From Bacillota bacterium (GTDB lineage Bacteria > Bacillota > Clostridia > Tissierellales > Sedimentibacteraceae): a stretch of 64,000 nucleotides of DNA. This document shows positions 8,589 through 17,517 of the stretch, in pieces; position 1 is the stretch's first letter; each line of letters starts with the position of its first letter. The stretch lies in assembly GCA_023386345.1 (NCBI GenBank), contig JAEWJT010000009.1:1-64000 (forward strand). Direction: 5' to 3'. The translations under genes and the position numbers were made by a program. The notes under the pieces were generated by a model. The model was not told where the DNA came from, searched no databases, and saw only the letters and a program-made list of their open reading frames with translations.

Positions 8589-8888
8589 ATGACTTTATTA
8601 GAGGAAGTTAAAAATTATTTAGATATCACTTGGACTGATGAACAAACAAATTTAAAGCTTACAGGTATAATTGAGAGAGGAAAAAAGTATCTAAATAAAA
8701 CTGCAGGTAAAGAGTTGGATTTTGAATCTGATGATAAACCAAAGGAACTTCTATTTGATTATTGCAGGTATGTAAGGAGTAATGCACTAGAAATGTTTCA
8801 GCAAAACTATTTGCATGAGCTTTTATCACTGCAGATATATTCGGAGGTGGGTGCTTATGAGACCAAAAACTCTGACTCAACAGTTTAA
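8589..8888 (+). CDS. Head-tail connector (gp6-like)
   Basis: 99 residues, mostly helical, starting MTLLEEVKNYLDITWTDE. This opening is characteristic of gp6/gp15-type DNA-packaging connector proteins, which extend the portal ring. Position directly after the capsid genes agrees. The last 32 bases overlap the next gene. Confidence 0.8.
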   Translation: MTLLEEVKNYLDITWTDEQTNLKLTGIIERGKKYLNKTAGKELDFESDDKPKELLFDYCRYVRSNALEMFQQNYLHELLSLQIYSEVGAYETKNSDSTV

Positions 8889-9219
8889 TGATGGTATCGT
8901 TGATATTTATTCAGTAGGAAATATATCAGAACCTGGCAATATGCCTAAAGATGGATTAAAGCAGCCTGCTAAAGCTAAAGATTTAAGATTTGAAGAACGT
9001 ATAGTTGGTATGAGTCGGTTTTGGACAGCACTTCAAGAAAATGCACGAATTGAGAAGTTATTAAGAGTTCCTAAATTAAATTCAGTGACTTCTCATGATG
9101 TAGCTATTCTTGAGGGAAAACAATTTAAAATTGTACAAGTACAATATCCTAAGGATGTCTATCCTCCTTGTATGGATTTATCGTTGGAAATATTGGAGGT
9201 AGCTTATGAAATTAAGTGA
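8857..9219 (+). CDS. Head-closure / head-tail adaptor protein
   Basis: About 120 residues, starting MRPKTLTQQFNDG. ATG 8857 is chosen because GGAGGTGG stands 6-13 bp before it; a longer frame from 8815 lacks a ribosome binding site. The region FEERIVGMSRFWTALQ and the C-terminal beta strands are typical of head-closure proteins (SPP1 gp16/HK97 gp7-like), which seal the packaged head. It overlaps both neighbours slightly. Confidence 0.7.
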   Translation: MRPKTLTQQFNDGIVDIYSVGNISEPGNMPKDGLKQPAKAKDLRFEERIVGMSRFWTALQENARIEKLLRVPKLNSVTSHDVAILEGKQFKIVQVQYPKDVYPPCMDLSLEILEVAYEIK

Positions 9220-9532
9220 TTTAAGAGATTTATTACTAGAAGTTACCCCTAATGTATTTCATTATTTAGCTTTTGCAGAGAATGACAAATATATAGTATG
9301 GGCAGAAGATGGAGAAGCAGGTTCTCTTGAATCTGATAACCATAAAACAGAGCAATTAATTCAAGGAACTATTGATTATTTTACCAAGACGGAAAATGAT
9401 CCGAATTTTAAACTTATACAAGAAAAGTTAAATTCTTCTGATATATCTTGGTGGTTAAATTCAATACAACATGAAGAAAAAACTGGTTATATTCACTATG
9501 AATGGATTTTTAATATGATATATGAGGCGTAA
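9206..9532 (+). CDS. Tail terminator / tail-completion protein
   Basis: 108 residues. TIDYFTKTENDPNFKLIQEKL and the ending TGYIHYEWIFNM follow the pattern of tail-completion proteins that cap the tail tube and bind the head. It overlaps the head-closure gene by 14 bp and is 2 bp from the gp10-like gene. Assignment rests on motif pattern and order. Confidence 0.65.
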   Translation: MKLSDLRDLLLEVTPNVFHYLAFAENDKYIVWAEDGEAGSLESDNHKTEQLIQGTIDYFTKTENDPNFKLIQEKLNSSDISWWLNSIQHEEKTGYIHYEWIFNMIYEA

Positions 9533-9534
9533 AA

Positions 9535-9951
9535 ATGGCTAAGGTTACATTTAAATTAGGGGATTATGCTAATAAATTGGTCAAGCTTAGATCTGAATAT
9601 GAAGAAGTAGCAAAAAAAGCAGTATATGAAGGTGCTTCAATTGTAGCTAATGAAATAAGAAATAATTTAGAGAATGTAGTTTCTGATGAAGCAACGGGAG
9701 AACTTTTAAATTCTCTCGGTATTTCTCCTATACAAAGGGATAAAGTTGGAAATTTTAACGCAAAGGTTGGGTTTAGTGGCTATGATTTTAAAGGAGTTCC
9801 AAATCAACTAAAAGCCAGAGTTTTAGAAAGTGGTTCATCGAAACAAAAAAAGAGACCTTTTGTTCGTCCAGCTATTAGCAATACAAAGAGCAGAGTAGAA
9901 AAAGCAATGTATAGGGTAGTAGATGAAGCTGTAAAGAAAATAATGGATTAG
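9535..9951 (+). CDS. HK97 gp10-like tail protein
   Basis: 138 residues. The N-terminal helix (AYEGAS-like VYEGASIVANEIRNNL) and the C-terminal RPFVRPAISNTKSRVEKAM are the hallmarks of the HK97 gp10 family, proteins that act in joining head and tail. The start is 2 bp after the previous stop; the ribosome binding site (GAGGCG) lies in the preceding gene. Confidence 0.85.
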   Translation: MAKVTFKLGDYANKLVKLRSEYEEVAKKAVYEGASIVANEIRNNLENVVSDEATGELLNSLGISPIQRDKVGNFNAKVGFSGYDFKGVPNQLKARVLESGSSKQKKRPFVRPAISNTKSRVEKAMYRVVDEAVKKIMD

Positions 9952-9967
9952 AAAGGATGGTTAATAA

Positions 9968-10561
9968 ATGGCTAAAATAGGATTAAGTAAACCTTACTAC
10001 GCTAAGTATGTTAATAATAATGGCGTAGTAAGTTATACCGGTGGCGGTTTATTTGCAAAAGCAATAGAGTTTTCCTCATCAATAGAAAGCGGTGAAGAAA
10101 ATAATTTATACGCGGATAATAGCATTGTAGAAAGTGACAGAAGTTTTACAAGTGGTAAATTATCTGTCACAACAGATGATATAGAGCAAGACGCAAGTGC
10201 GGCTATATTAGGCATAACACCTAAACAAATTACTGTCGGAGAGGAAGAAATTACTGAACTTATTTATGATGATGATATGGAAGTTCCTGACTTAGGATTT
10301 GGAGTTATCATAAAGAAAAAAATTAAAGGTTTATATAAGTGGCGCGCAGTTGTTTTACATAAAATTAAATTTAACATACCTGAGGATGCTGCCAAAACAC
10401 AAGGAGAGACTATAGAGTGGCAAACTCCAAGTATCGAAGGAATAATAATGCGTGATGATTCAGCGAAACACGCATGGAAAAGCGAAGCTACCCTTGATAC
10501 AGAAGCTAAAGCTGAGGCTTATATAAAACAAAAACTTAATATAGTGGGCGGAGGGGCTTAA
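9968..10561 (+). CDS. Major tail tube protein
   Basis: 197 residues, phi13/TP901-like major tail protein family: an N-terminal region followed by many beta strands, with ESDRSFTSGKLSVTTDDIEQDAS and AWKSEATLDTEAKAEAYI near the end. It polymerises into the tail tube over the tape measure. Ribosome binding site GAAAGGA. Its stop overlaps the next ATG, as is usual before the tail chaperone. Confidence 0.88.
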   Translation: MAKIGLSKPYYAKYVNNNGVVSYTGGGLFAKAIEFSSSIESGEENNLYADNSIVESDRSFTSGKLSVTTDDIEQDASAAILGITPKQITVGEEEITELIYDDDMEVPDLGFGVIIKKKIKGLYKWRAVVLHKIKFNIPEDAAKTQGETIEWQTPSIEGIIMRDDSAKHAWKSEATLDTEAKAEAYIKQKLNIVGGGA

Positions 10562-10941
10562 TGAACAGAATAACAGAAATCGAAATTGCGGGTAAAAAAT
10601 ACCCGCTTAATTTTTCCACTAAAGCAGCTAAAGAAGTTGCTAAAAGATATGGCGATATATCAAATATTGGTGAAGCTTTTACCGGTAAGTCTACAGATGA
10701 AATGATGGATGAAGCCACTTGGATATTGGCTTTATTGATAGAGCAAGGAGTTGCTTATAAAAGAATAGTAGAAAATGAAGAAGTAAAAGGTTTAATAAAA
10801 GAAGAATTAGAAGTTGTAATGGGAGTGTTTGATTTCGCTAACTTAAAAAATACAATATTAGAAGCTATGACAGCAGGAATGAGCAGAGAGATAGAGGTCG
10901 AAACCGATTCAAAAAACGAGATGACCACGCAGGACAAATAA
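10561..10941 (+). CDS. Tail assembly chaperone, short (gpG-like) form
   Basis: 126 residues, read without frameshifting. It sits between the major tail protein and the tape measure, the invariant position of the lambda G/GT pair. The N-terminus (MNRITEIEIAGKKYPLNFS) fits siphophage chaperones that coat the tape measure before tube assembly. Its 3' end carries a canonical slippery heptamer, so a second, longer product is made from the same start. Confidence 0.88.
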   Translation: MNRITEIEIAGKKYPLNFSTKAAKEVAKRYGDISNIGEAFTGKSTDEMMDEATWILALLIEQGVAYKRIVENEEVKGLIKEELEVVMGVFDFANLKNTILEAMTAGMSREIEVETDSKNEMTTQDK

Positions 10942-11114
10942 GTTTTGCGTGGTTCGATTTTTATAGTCGATTATTAAATATACCTCGCATTGAGTATAGC
11001 TGTATGCCATTTGGCGAAATTGGAGATTTAATTGCGTGCTACCTAATTACAGTTAAAGGAGCAGAGCAAAAAAGAGAAATGGATGATTTTGATATGATCC
11101 CAGATATTTTGTAG
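10561..11114 (+). CDS. Tail assembly chaperone, -1 frameshift (gpGT-like) form
   Basis: Ribosomes that slip back one base at A AAA AAC (10911-10917) leave the frame ending at 10941. They then read 65 further codons from 10917 (RDDHAGQISFAWFDFY...) to the TAG at 11112-11114, a fusion of about 184 residues. The downstream stretch has no start codon or ribosome binding site of its own and ends 11 bp before the tape measure start, exactly as the T part of lambda GT. Frame arithmetic and the heptamer are seen directly; expression of the fusion is inferred. Confidence 0.85.
10911..10917 (+). other. -1 programmed frameshift slippery site
   Basis: A AAA AAC in the correct X XXY YYZ register relative to the ATG at 10561 (AAA is codon 118, AAC is codon 119). 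It lies 22 bp before the zero-frame stop. Confidence 0.85.
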
Positions 11115-11125
11115 GAGGTGAAAAC

Positions 11126-13327
11126 ATGGCATATGATATAGGTCCACGGATTGGCATTGAAGGCGAGAAGGACTTTAGAGCAGCAATTCAAGATATTAAT
11201 ACAAGTTTAAAGACTCTAGGAACTGAAATGCTAGCTGTCACCTCTTCTTTTGATAAAAATGATAAAAGTTCAGCTGCATTATCTTCACAAAATGAAGTTT
11301 TAAACAAGCAAATTGATGCACAAAAGCAAAAACTGCAACAGTTAACTTCTGGTTTAGAATCTGCTAAAGAAAAATATGGAGAAAATGATAGAGTTACACA
11401 AGGATGGCAACAAGCTGTTAATAAGGCTACAGCAGACCTTAATAACATGGAACGTCAGCTTAAAGATAATAATAGTTCTCTTGACGAAACAAAAAAAGGT
11501 TTAGATGATGCAGGTAAATCAGCAGAGGAAAGTGGTGGAAAGTTTGAAAAATTAGGCGAAACACTAAAAGCATCAGCTATAGCCATAGGTGCTGTTGCAG
11601 CAGCAGCTGGGGTGGCTGCTATTAAATTAGGAAAAGAAGTTATAAAGCAATTTGGAGAATTAGAACAAAATCTTGGTGGTTCAGAAGCTGTATTTGGCGA
11701 ATATGCAAAGTCTATACAAAAGACAGGCGAAGAAGCTTATAAAAACCTAGGTGTATCCCAAAGCGATTATCTTGCAACTGCAAATAAAATGGGTGCATTG
11801 TTTCAAGGTTCAGGAGTAGAACAACAGAAGAGTTTAGAGTTAACTGAAAAAGCAATGCAAAGAGCGGCTGATATGGCTTCTGTAATGGGAATTGATATGC
11901 AGGTTGCACTTGATTCTGTAGCTGGAGCAGCTAAAGGCAATTTCACAATGATGGACAACCTAGGAGTAGCTATGAATGCAACAAATATTGAAGCTTATGC
12001 ACTTGCAAAAGGTTTAGAATTCACATGGGCAACTGCGACGCAAGCTGAAAAAGCTGAAGTGGCAATGCAAATGTTTTTTGAAAACACAGAACAGTATGCA
12101 GGTAATTTTGCTAGAGAGTCTACACAAACGGTCACAGGCTCGCTTGGACTTTTAGAAGCAGCGTTTGGGTCGTTTACTGCAGGACTTGGCAATGCAGATG
12201 CTGATATGCAAAATTTAACAAACAATTTAGTGGATGCATTTCAAGCTGTTGTTACAAATATAGTACCTATAATAGAAAATATTGCTTCTGCACTTCCAAC
12301 TGCATTTGAAGCTATATTAGGGGCGGTTGGTGAACTTCTACCAACATTACTAGACACGGCAACAGATTTATTTAAACAAGTTTTAGATGTTATTTTAAAG
12401 CTTTTACCAGAACTTATTCCTGTAGCAGTTGCAGCATTAATGACAATTACAGATACATTGATAGAAAATCTGCCAATGATAATTAATGGCGCTTTTACAC
12501 TTATATTGGCTCTTGCAGATGGAATAATTAGATCATTGCCAGAACTTATTCCGGTAATGATAGATACTATGTTTACTATTGTAGATACACTAATTGATAA
12601 TATAGACATGCTTATAGATGCTGCAATTGCTATTATTTTTGCGCTTGCAGAAGGACTTATAACTGCACTGCCTAAGTTAATTGAAAAAGCACCCGAAATT
12701 ATACAAAAACTTGTTGAAGCTATAATTAGAAATGTTCCAAAGATATTAGAAGCTGCTGTAGAACTTATAAAAATGTTAATAAAAGGCATAAAAGAAAATT
12801 TTTCTAATCTTGTATCTGCAGCAGGTGAAATAGTTTCTACGATAATAGATGGCATAACAAAACTAATTCCAAAAGTTTTAGATGTTGGTAAAAATATAGT
12901 CAAAGGCCTTTGGGAAGGTATAAAGGGTATGGGAAGTTGGATAGGTGACAAAGTATCCGGTTTCTTTTCAGGAATCGTTGATGGTGTAAAAGGATTTCTT
13001 GGAATTCATTCACCTTCTAGAGTATTTGCTGGAATCGGAGAGTATATGGCAGAAGGGTTAGGACAAGGATTCCAAACTGAAATGAAAAATGTTGCAAAGC
13101 AGATTAATAATAGTGTTCCAACTAGTGTTAATATGCCTGTAGGACAATTCGAAACACAAGAGACTAGAAGCATAATTAGCAATAATGGAAGCAGTGTAAC
13201 TTCTAATAATCAACCATTTGTCATTAATGTTATATTAAATGATAAGGTATTAGCTAGGGAATTATTCGATCCGTTACAATTAGAAAGCAAATTAAGAGGT
13301 CGTTCGTTTGCTGCTGTAAATGGTTAG
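11126..13327 (+). CDS. Tail tape measure protein
   Basis: 733 residues. The first ~150 form long coiled coil (repeated SSLDETKKGLDDAGKSAEESG-like heptads). The middle (about 370-590) is strongly hydrophobic and repetitive (LLPELIPV, LPELIPV, LPKLIEK helices), and the end contains the typical FLGIHSPSRVFAGIGEYMAEGL motif. It sets tail length and may pass through the host membrane during DNA entry. Start follows AGGAGGTGAAAAC. The modest length predicts a short tail, about 110 nm if 0.15 nm per residue holds. Confidence 0.93.
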   Translation: MAYDIGPRIGIEGEKDFRAAIQDINTSLKTLGTEMLAVTSSFDKNDKSSAALSSQNEVLNKQIDAQKQKLQQLTSGLESAKEKYGENDRVTQGWQQAVNKATADLNNMERQLKDNNSSLDETKKGLDDAGKSAEESGGKFEKLGETLKASAIAIGAVAAAAGVAAIKLGKEVIKQFGELEQNLGGSEAVFGEYAKSIQKTGEEAYKNLGVSQSDYLATANKMGALFQGSGVEQQKSLELTEKAMQRAADMASVMGIDMQVALDSVAGAAKGNFTMMDNLGVAMNATNIEAYALAKGLEFTWATATQAEKAEVAMQMFFENTEQYAGNFARESTQTVTGSLGLLEAAFGSFTAGLGNADADMQNLTNNLVDAFQAVVTNIVPIIENIASALPTAFEAILGAVGELLPTLLDTATDLFKQVLDVILKLLPELIPVAVAALMTITDTLIENLPMIINGAFTLILALADGIIRSLPELIPVMIDTMFTIVDTLIDNIDMLIDAAIAIIFALAEGLITALPKLIEKAPEIIQKLVEAIIRNVPKILEAAVELIKMLIKGIKENFSNLVSAAGEIVSTIIDGITKLIPKVLDVGKNIVKGLWEGIKGMGSWIGDKVSGFFSGIVDGVKGFLGIHSPSRVFAGIGEYMAEGLGQGFQTEMKNVAKQINNSVPTSVNMPVGQFETQETRSIISNNGSSVTSNNQPFVINVILNDKVLARELFDPLQLESKLRGRSFAAVNG

Positions 13328-13338
13328 GAGGTATGTAA

Positions 13339-13719
13339 ATGAATATGGTATTGTTATTAGATTCTATAGATTACTCCTATCTTTTACCTAGAAAAGGCTA
13401 TTCGGTATCATACAAGAAAGTTCTAGGTCCTAATAGTCGAACTACATTAGACGGTAAATACCACGAGGATGTATTGGCTTATAAAGCCGTAGTAAAAGTG
13501 GATTTAGCACCGATGACATCGGAACAACTTTCAAGATTAGCTGATTCTGTGCAAAATTGCAGACTTGCTATATTCTTTGACACAAAAACAAATTCTGTTG
13601 TAACTAGAGAAGTTTATGCAACATTAGAGAGTGCAACATTGGTTTTTAACACAGAAAATAAGGCCTATTGGTCTGCATCCAACAAAAAAGGCATAACCCT
13701 TACTTTAGAGGAGCGATAA
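13339..13719 (+). CDS. Tail protein, probable distal-tail component
   Basis: 126 residues between the tape measure and the large tail-tip protein, the place of a distal tail or hub protein. It is rich in beta strands and has no membrane or catalytic motif (LLPRKGYSVSYKKVLGPNSRTTLDGKYHEDVL). It is shorter than classical Dit proteins, so it may represent only the N-terminal ring domain. Ribosome binding site AGGAGG; 1 bp separates its stop from the next ATG. Confidence 0.6.
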   Translation: MNMVLLLDSIDYSYLLPRKGYSVSYKKVLGPNSRTTLDGKYHEDVLAYKAVVKVDLAPMTSEQLSRLADSVQNCRLAIFFDTKTNSVVTREVYATLESATLVFNTENKAYWSASNKKGITLTLEER

Positions 13720-13720
13720 C

Positions 13721-15748
13721 ATGCACAAAATAGTTTATGGAAATATAGAATTTAACGATAAAAACATAGTGAGTTGTAGTTGCAACTTACAACACGCCTT
13801 AAATGGCGAGAGTTTAGCTATAGACACTTTAGATTTTGAAGCATGGACAGGTAGAGAACCACAGGAATTTAGATTATCTGATGAAGCTAAACTTATAACT
13901 AATGATGGTTTTATATTTAGGGTTTTAACGGATAATGTTAATCCTAGTAATCTTGCAATTGGAACTCCACTAATGTATTACTTTAATAATACATTGATTG
14001 GAAAGTTTTACATTGACAAAATAAATAGAAATGGAAATGATATATATACATTTAGTTGTATTAGCTCAATCGGAATGTTGGAAAGAGATAAACATTATGG
14101 CGGAATTTATACTGGACAAACTGTTAAAACTGTATTGCAAGAACTATTAACTGGCATAGATTACGAGTTAGATGCTTCTTTAGAGGACCTTAAATTATAC
14201 GGATATTTGCCTTATGATACCAAAAGAAATAATCTACAGCAAATCCAAATTGCAACAGGATTAGCTGTTAAAACTATGCCTACTGGTAAATTATTAATAA
14301 GTGCTTTGTCTAAAGATATTAAGTCTAATATAGATAAAAGTAAAACCGTCATCGGTGGCACATTTAATAGAGAAATTCCTGCCTCAAAAATGATATTAAC
14401 AGAACATAAATATGAACATTCTAATGAGGAAGAAATTCTCTACAATGAGGCTTTAAATGGCACAACAACAATAATATTTAATGAGCCTATGCACAGTTTA
14501 ACTATAACAGGCGGAACAATCTTAGAAAGTGGTGCTAATTGTGCCAAAATTAGTTCTTCAGGAACAGTGACTTTAACTGGCAAAAAATATAAACACTTAA
14601 CACAAGAAATAAGTAAGGGTAATAGTAATGACAATGTTATAAATGTTGATAAAGCTACGCTTGTTACGCTAGTCAACTCTAACGATGTGCTTAATAGACT
14701 TTACGACGTATACGCTCTAACAGATGTAATAGAGCAAGAAATAATATACAATTATGAGCGTTGCGGGGATCTAGTAAATGTTGTAAATCCTTATAGTTTA
14801 GAAACGGAAAAAGCTTGTATAAAATCTTTAAATATAACTACAAGCAGTTTTTTAATAGCTAAAACTAAATTTATTGTAAACTTTGTGCCTAGTCAGCCTA
14901 GTATGGGATATAGTAATCGTATAATATTAACAAGTGGCTCATCTTGGATTGTACCTGCAGGAATTAATAAACTTAGAGTAATATTAGTTGGTGGTGGCGC
15001 TGGTGGTTATGGTGGAGAAAATGGAAAAAATGGCGTATATGTAGAAGGTACATCAGTTAAAAAGGGTGGTGCTGGTGGTTCAGGTGGAGTTGGTGGTGCA
15101 TCTGGCAAGATATTAAATACAACCCTAAATGTAACTGTTGGACAATCTTTAAGTTATAGCATAGGACAAGGGGGAATTGGTGGCAATGCTAATAGTTCTG
15201 GTAGTGTAGGAACAGATACAATTCTTAGTACTTTATCTAGTGCTAACGGAGCTGAAAGCAACGAATATGTAGATATATTTACAGGTGATAGATATGCTCT
15301 TATTGGCAAAAAAGGCACAGACGGTGGAAGAGGTAGCAATGAAAAGGAGCTAGGTAATACTGTTAATGGGTTTGGTCCTGGAGCCTATGGAGCTACAGAC
15401 AGTATGCGCATAGGTAATACAACAATATATGGATATGGCGGATGTGGCGGTGGCGCTTCTGATATTGCAAACGGATATCCAGGTACAAATGGGCGCTGTG
15501 ACTATAATATGGGTAGTGGATTCGCAGATGGTGGAGACGGAGGAAATGGTGCAGATGCCGGCAATGGAACTAATGCTACTGTATATGGCTCTGGCGGTAA
15601 TGGTGGTTCTGGTGGTGGCGGTGGTGGCTACTGGGGAGAGGGTAAAGGAACAGCAAGTGGATATGAATCAGATGGAAATATGGGTTATGGCGGCAAGGGC
15701 GGTAAAGGTGGTAATGGTGCTCAAGGCTGCATTATTATTTATTATTAA
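13721..15748 (+). CDS. Tail-tip protein with C-terminal glycine-rich domain
   Basis: 675 residues. The first ~390 resemble the hub/baseplate part of siphophage tail proteins (IDTLDFEAWTG..., then a region with GDLVNVVNPYSLETEKACIKSL). From about residue 405 (SGSSWIVPAGINKLRVILVGGGAGG) to the end it becomes extremely Gly/Asn/Ser-rich. That is the pattern of polyglycine-helix receptor-binding domains found on some phage adhesins. It therefore probably combines hub and host-recognition functions. The glycine-rich DNA keeps other frames open, which explains an apparent overlapping frame at 15429-15767. Confidence 0.75.
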   Translation: MHKIVYGNIEFNDKNIVSCSCNLQHALNGESLAIDTLDFEAWTGREPQEFRLSDEAKLITNDGFIFRVLTDNVNPSNLAIGTPLMYYFNNTLIGKFYIDKINRNGNDIYTFSCISSIGMLERDKHYGGIYTGQTVKTVLQELLTGIDYELDASLEDLKLYGYLPYDTKRNNLQQIQIATGLAVKTMPTGKLLISALSKDIKSNIDKSKTVIGGTFNREIPASKMILTEHKYEHSNEEEILYNEALNGTTTIIFNEPMHSLTITGGTILESGANCAKISSSGTVTLTGKKYKHLTQEISKGNSNDNVINVDKATLVTLVNSNDVLNRLYDVYALTDVIEQEIIYNYERCGDLVNVVNPYSLETEKACIKSLNITTSSFLIAKTKFIVNFVPSQPSMGYSNRIILTSGSSWIVPAGINKLRVILVGGGAGGYGGENGKNGVYVEGTSVKKGGAGGSGGVGGASGKILNTTLNVTVGQSLSYSIGQGGIGGNANSSGSVGTDTILSTLSSANGAESNEYVDIFTGDRYALIGKKGTDGGRGSNEKELGNTVNGFGPGAYGATDSMRIGNTTIYGYGGCGGGASDIANGYPGTNGRCDYNMGSGFADGGDGGNGADAGNGTNATVYGSGGNGGSGGGGGGYWGEGKGTASGYESDGNMGYGGKGGKGGNGAQGCIIIYY

Positions 15749-15763
15749 AAGGATGGTGATTGA

Positions 15764-16477
15764 ATGAGTGAAATAATTTATCAATCTAGACATAGTGGCA
15801 AAAAAATAGATGATAATATAGATAAAGTAGATGTGCTTGAGGCGAATATGGAAGATAAAGCGGACAAAACAGATGCACTGATATTCGAAAGTGTATTCAA
15901 TGGAAGCGGTGATTTAAACACTGCTAATAAAACAAACAAATGGTATAAAATAGATACGAGTGCTGGCGTTTTAAATACACCACCTACGACATTAATACCA
16001 GATGCAGGTTGGGCGGCTTTATATGTACAGGGCAATGGTTTGGGTTCTTTTGTTCAAACTTTATATAGCGGTGGATATAATAAAGTATTAAAAAGAAGTT
16101 ATTTTAACGGAATATATACGCCTTGGCAAGAAATAGCCACAACTAATAAAATAGATATTTTAAGCACTGATTTACTAAATGGTTGGTATGTTTGGGTGTC
16201 TGTTTATACACCTAGGTTATCAAAAACTGGTAATACAGTAACTATTAACGGGGCTTTAATTGCAGGCACAATAACTGCAAACACACCTGTTTTTAATATC
16301 ACCGATACATCTTTTAGACCGACCGCTAATAGATTGTTGCCTGTAAGCTGTAGCGATGGTAAAAATAGAAATATGATTGTAAAACCAAATGGCGATATTG
16401 TGGTAGATAATGATTCTTTTAGTACGGATTGGGCAACAGGATTAAAGGTTTTGTTTGGCACATCATATATAATTTAG
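15764..16477 (+). CDS. Tail fibre / receptor-binding protein
   Basis: 237 residues. The opening MSEIIYQSRHSGKKIDDNIDKVDVLEANMEDKADK is a short trimerising coil typical of phage fibre N-termini. The middle (GWAALYVQGNG..., YFNGIYTPWQEIATT) is the pattern seen in pyocin-knob/fibre modules, and the rest is beta-rich. It starts 15 bp after the tip protein behind AAGGATGGTGATTG. Likely binds the cell surface; the ligand is unknown. Confidence 0.75.
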   Translation: MSEIIYQSRHSGKKIDDNIDKVDVLEANMEDKADKTDALIFESVFNGSGDLNTANKTNKWYKIDTSAGVLNTPPTTLIPDAGWAALYVQGNGLGSFVQTLYSGGYNKVLKRSYFNGIYTPWQEIATTNKIDILSTDLLNGWYVWVSVYTPRLSKTGNTVTINGALIAGTITANTPVFNITDTSFRPTANRLLPVSCSDGKNRNMIVKPNGDIVVDNDSFSTDWATGLKVLFGTSYII

Positions 16478-16486
16478 GAGGTTTAA

Positions 16487-16768
16487 ATGAAAAGAGAGCA
16501 ATTAGAACAACGATATTTAGTTGTAGATGGAATGACATTTACTCCTAGATATAACTATAAACAAATAGAAGTTATAGAAGATGGTGAAACGATATTTGTT
16601 GATGATTATACAATAACAGCTACAGCAGAGGAAATATATCAAGAGTGGCAAGAACAACAAAATCAACCGAATGTACCTACAGCAGAAGAAAGAATAGCAG
16701 AATTAGAAGCCACAAATACAATGCTTATGGAGTGTGTATTAGAATTGAGTGAAATTATTTATGCTTAG
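16487..16768 (+). CDS. Small fibre-associated protein with coiled-coil end
   Basis: 93 residues. The first half is beta-like, and the end (PTAEERIAELEATNTMLMECVLELSEIIYA) is a clear coiled coil. Proteins with this same C-terminal ERIAxLE coil are frequent after fibre genes in clostridial phages; function unknown, chaperone or fibre cap suspected. Ribosome binding site AGGAGG. Confidence 0.65.
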   Translation: MKREQLEQRYLVVDGMTFTPRYNYKQIEVIEDGETIFVDDYTITATAEEIYQEWQEQQNQPNVPTAEERIAELEATNTMLMECVLELSEIIYA

Positions 16769-16811
16769 AAATTTACTTTATATAATACTATTTGGGAAAG
16801 GAGGACAAGAC

Positions 16812-16943
16812 ATGATGGCGATGTTATGGGCGCAACAGATAATGTTGGAAAAGAAAACTTTTGAACAAGTGCCCAGATTGTTGAAAGAACAAGTAAAAGA
16901 GATTCTTATAGATAGCGGATATGAAGAATTAGTAACAGAATAA
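16812..16943 (+). CDS. XkdX-like small phage protein
   Basis: 43 residues starting MMAMLWAQQIMLEKKTFEQVP, preceded by AAAGGAGG at the right distance. The longer frame from 16749 overlaps the previous gene and has no ribosome binding site, so it is not used. The size and the pattern WAQQIMxxKxxxxxVPxxLKxxVxxIL match the small proteins encoded between fibres and holins in many Firmicutes phages; role unknown. Confidence 0.65.
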   Translation: MMAMLWAQQIMLEKKTFEQVPRLLKEQVKEILIDSGYEELVTE

Positions 16944-17000
16944 TGTCCGCATTATAAACATAAATCAGACTAAGTAGTATAATAAAAAGAGCATGGAGAG

Positions 17001-17020
17001 GCACTAGAGATAGTGCTTTT
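17001..17020 (+). terminator. Weak terminator-like hairpin inside the late operon
   Basis: GCACTA-GAGA-TAGTGC followed by only four T. It could lower transcription into the lysis genes rather than stop it. Confidence 0.45.
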
Positions 17021-17044
17021 CTTATGCCAAATATGAGGTGGTAT

Positions 17045-17293
17045 ATGACTATAGAAATAAGTATTTTAATTGCAATAGTGGGGTGCTTTATTGGACTAGC
17101 TGGATTTTTAAGAAGTCGTGACGGGAAAATAGCTGCCGATTCGGAGTGGAAAGGCGAAGTCAATACTCAATTAAGAACAATAATTGATATTAACACAGGG
17201 GTTAGAAAGGATGTTGATAGTGTTGAAACGAGACTTGGAAAAGTTGAAAATAGGGTAACAGCAATAGAAAATAAAAGTGGTGTTATAAAATGA
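17045..17293 (+). CDS. Membrane-anchored coiled-coil phage protein, lysis module
   Basis: 82 residues. One N-terminal membrane helix (ISILIAIVGCFIGLAGFL, about 4-21) is followed by a charged coiled coil (VNTQLRTIID...VETRLGKVENRVTAIENK). This is the layout of XhlA/hemolysin-type proteins that work with holins. ATG 17045 behind GAGGTG is preferred to ATG 17024, which has no ribosome binding site. It overlaps the next gene by 4 bp. Confidence 0.65.
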   Translation: MTIEISILIAIVGCFIGLAGFLRSRDGKIAADSEWKGEVNTQLRTIIDINTGVRKDVDSVETRLGKVENRVTAIENKSGVIK

Positions 17294-17517
17294 AAAAGAC
17301 TAAATTTTCAAAGAAACTATTAGTATGTATGTTTCTTTTTTTATTGCTATTTATTATAGCAATGTGTATTCTGTTTTACAAAACGGGAAATGAGCCTGCA
17401 ACTTTAATATCATGCGTATTTGCATTTTGCGGATTAGAGGGTGGGGTTCTAGGCTGGATAAAAACAAATGAAAGTAAAAATTCTAAGGAGGATTTAGATG
17501 ATGAATTGGATAATTAA
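17290..17517 (+). CDS. Small holin-like membrane protein
   Basis: 75 residues with a basic N-terminus (MKKTKFSKK), two hydrophobic segments (about 10-30 and 37-57) and an acidic C-terminus (SKEDLDDELDN). Topology and position directly before another holin and the endolysin suggest a holin or antiholin. It overlaps both neighbours. No specific family recognised. Confidence 0.6.
   Translation: MKKTKFSKKLLVCMFLFLLLFIIAMCILFYKTGNEPATLISCVFAFCGLEGGVLGWIKTNESKNSKEDLDDELDN

Noticed and set aside
12241..12951. A 236-residue open frame on the minus strand within the tape measure gene
   Set aside because: It is antisense to the repetitive hydrophobic helices of the tape measure, has no ribosome binding site and Ile/Ser-biased composition typical of a shadow frame.
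15429..15767. An overlapping 112-residue frame inside the glycine-rich tail gene
   Set aside because: Met/Val-rich product arising from shifted reading of GGT/GGC-rich DNA; no ribosome binding site.
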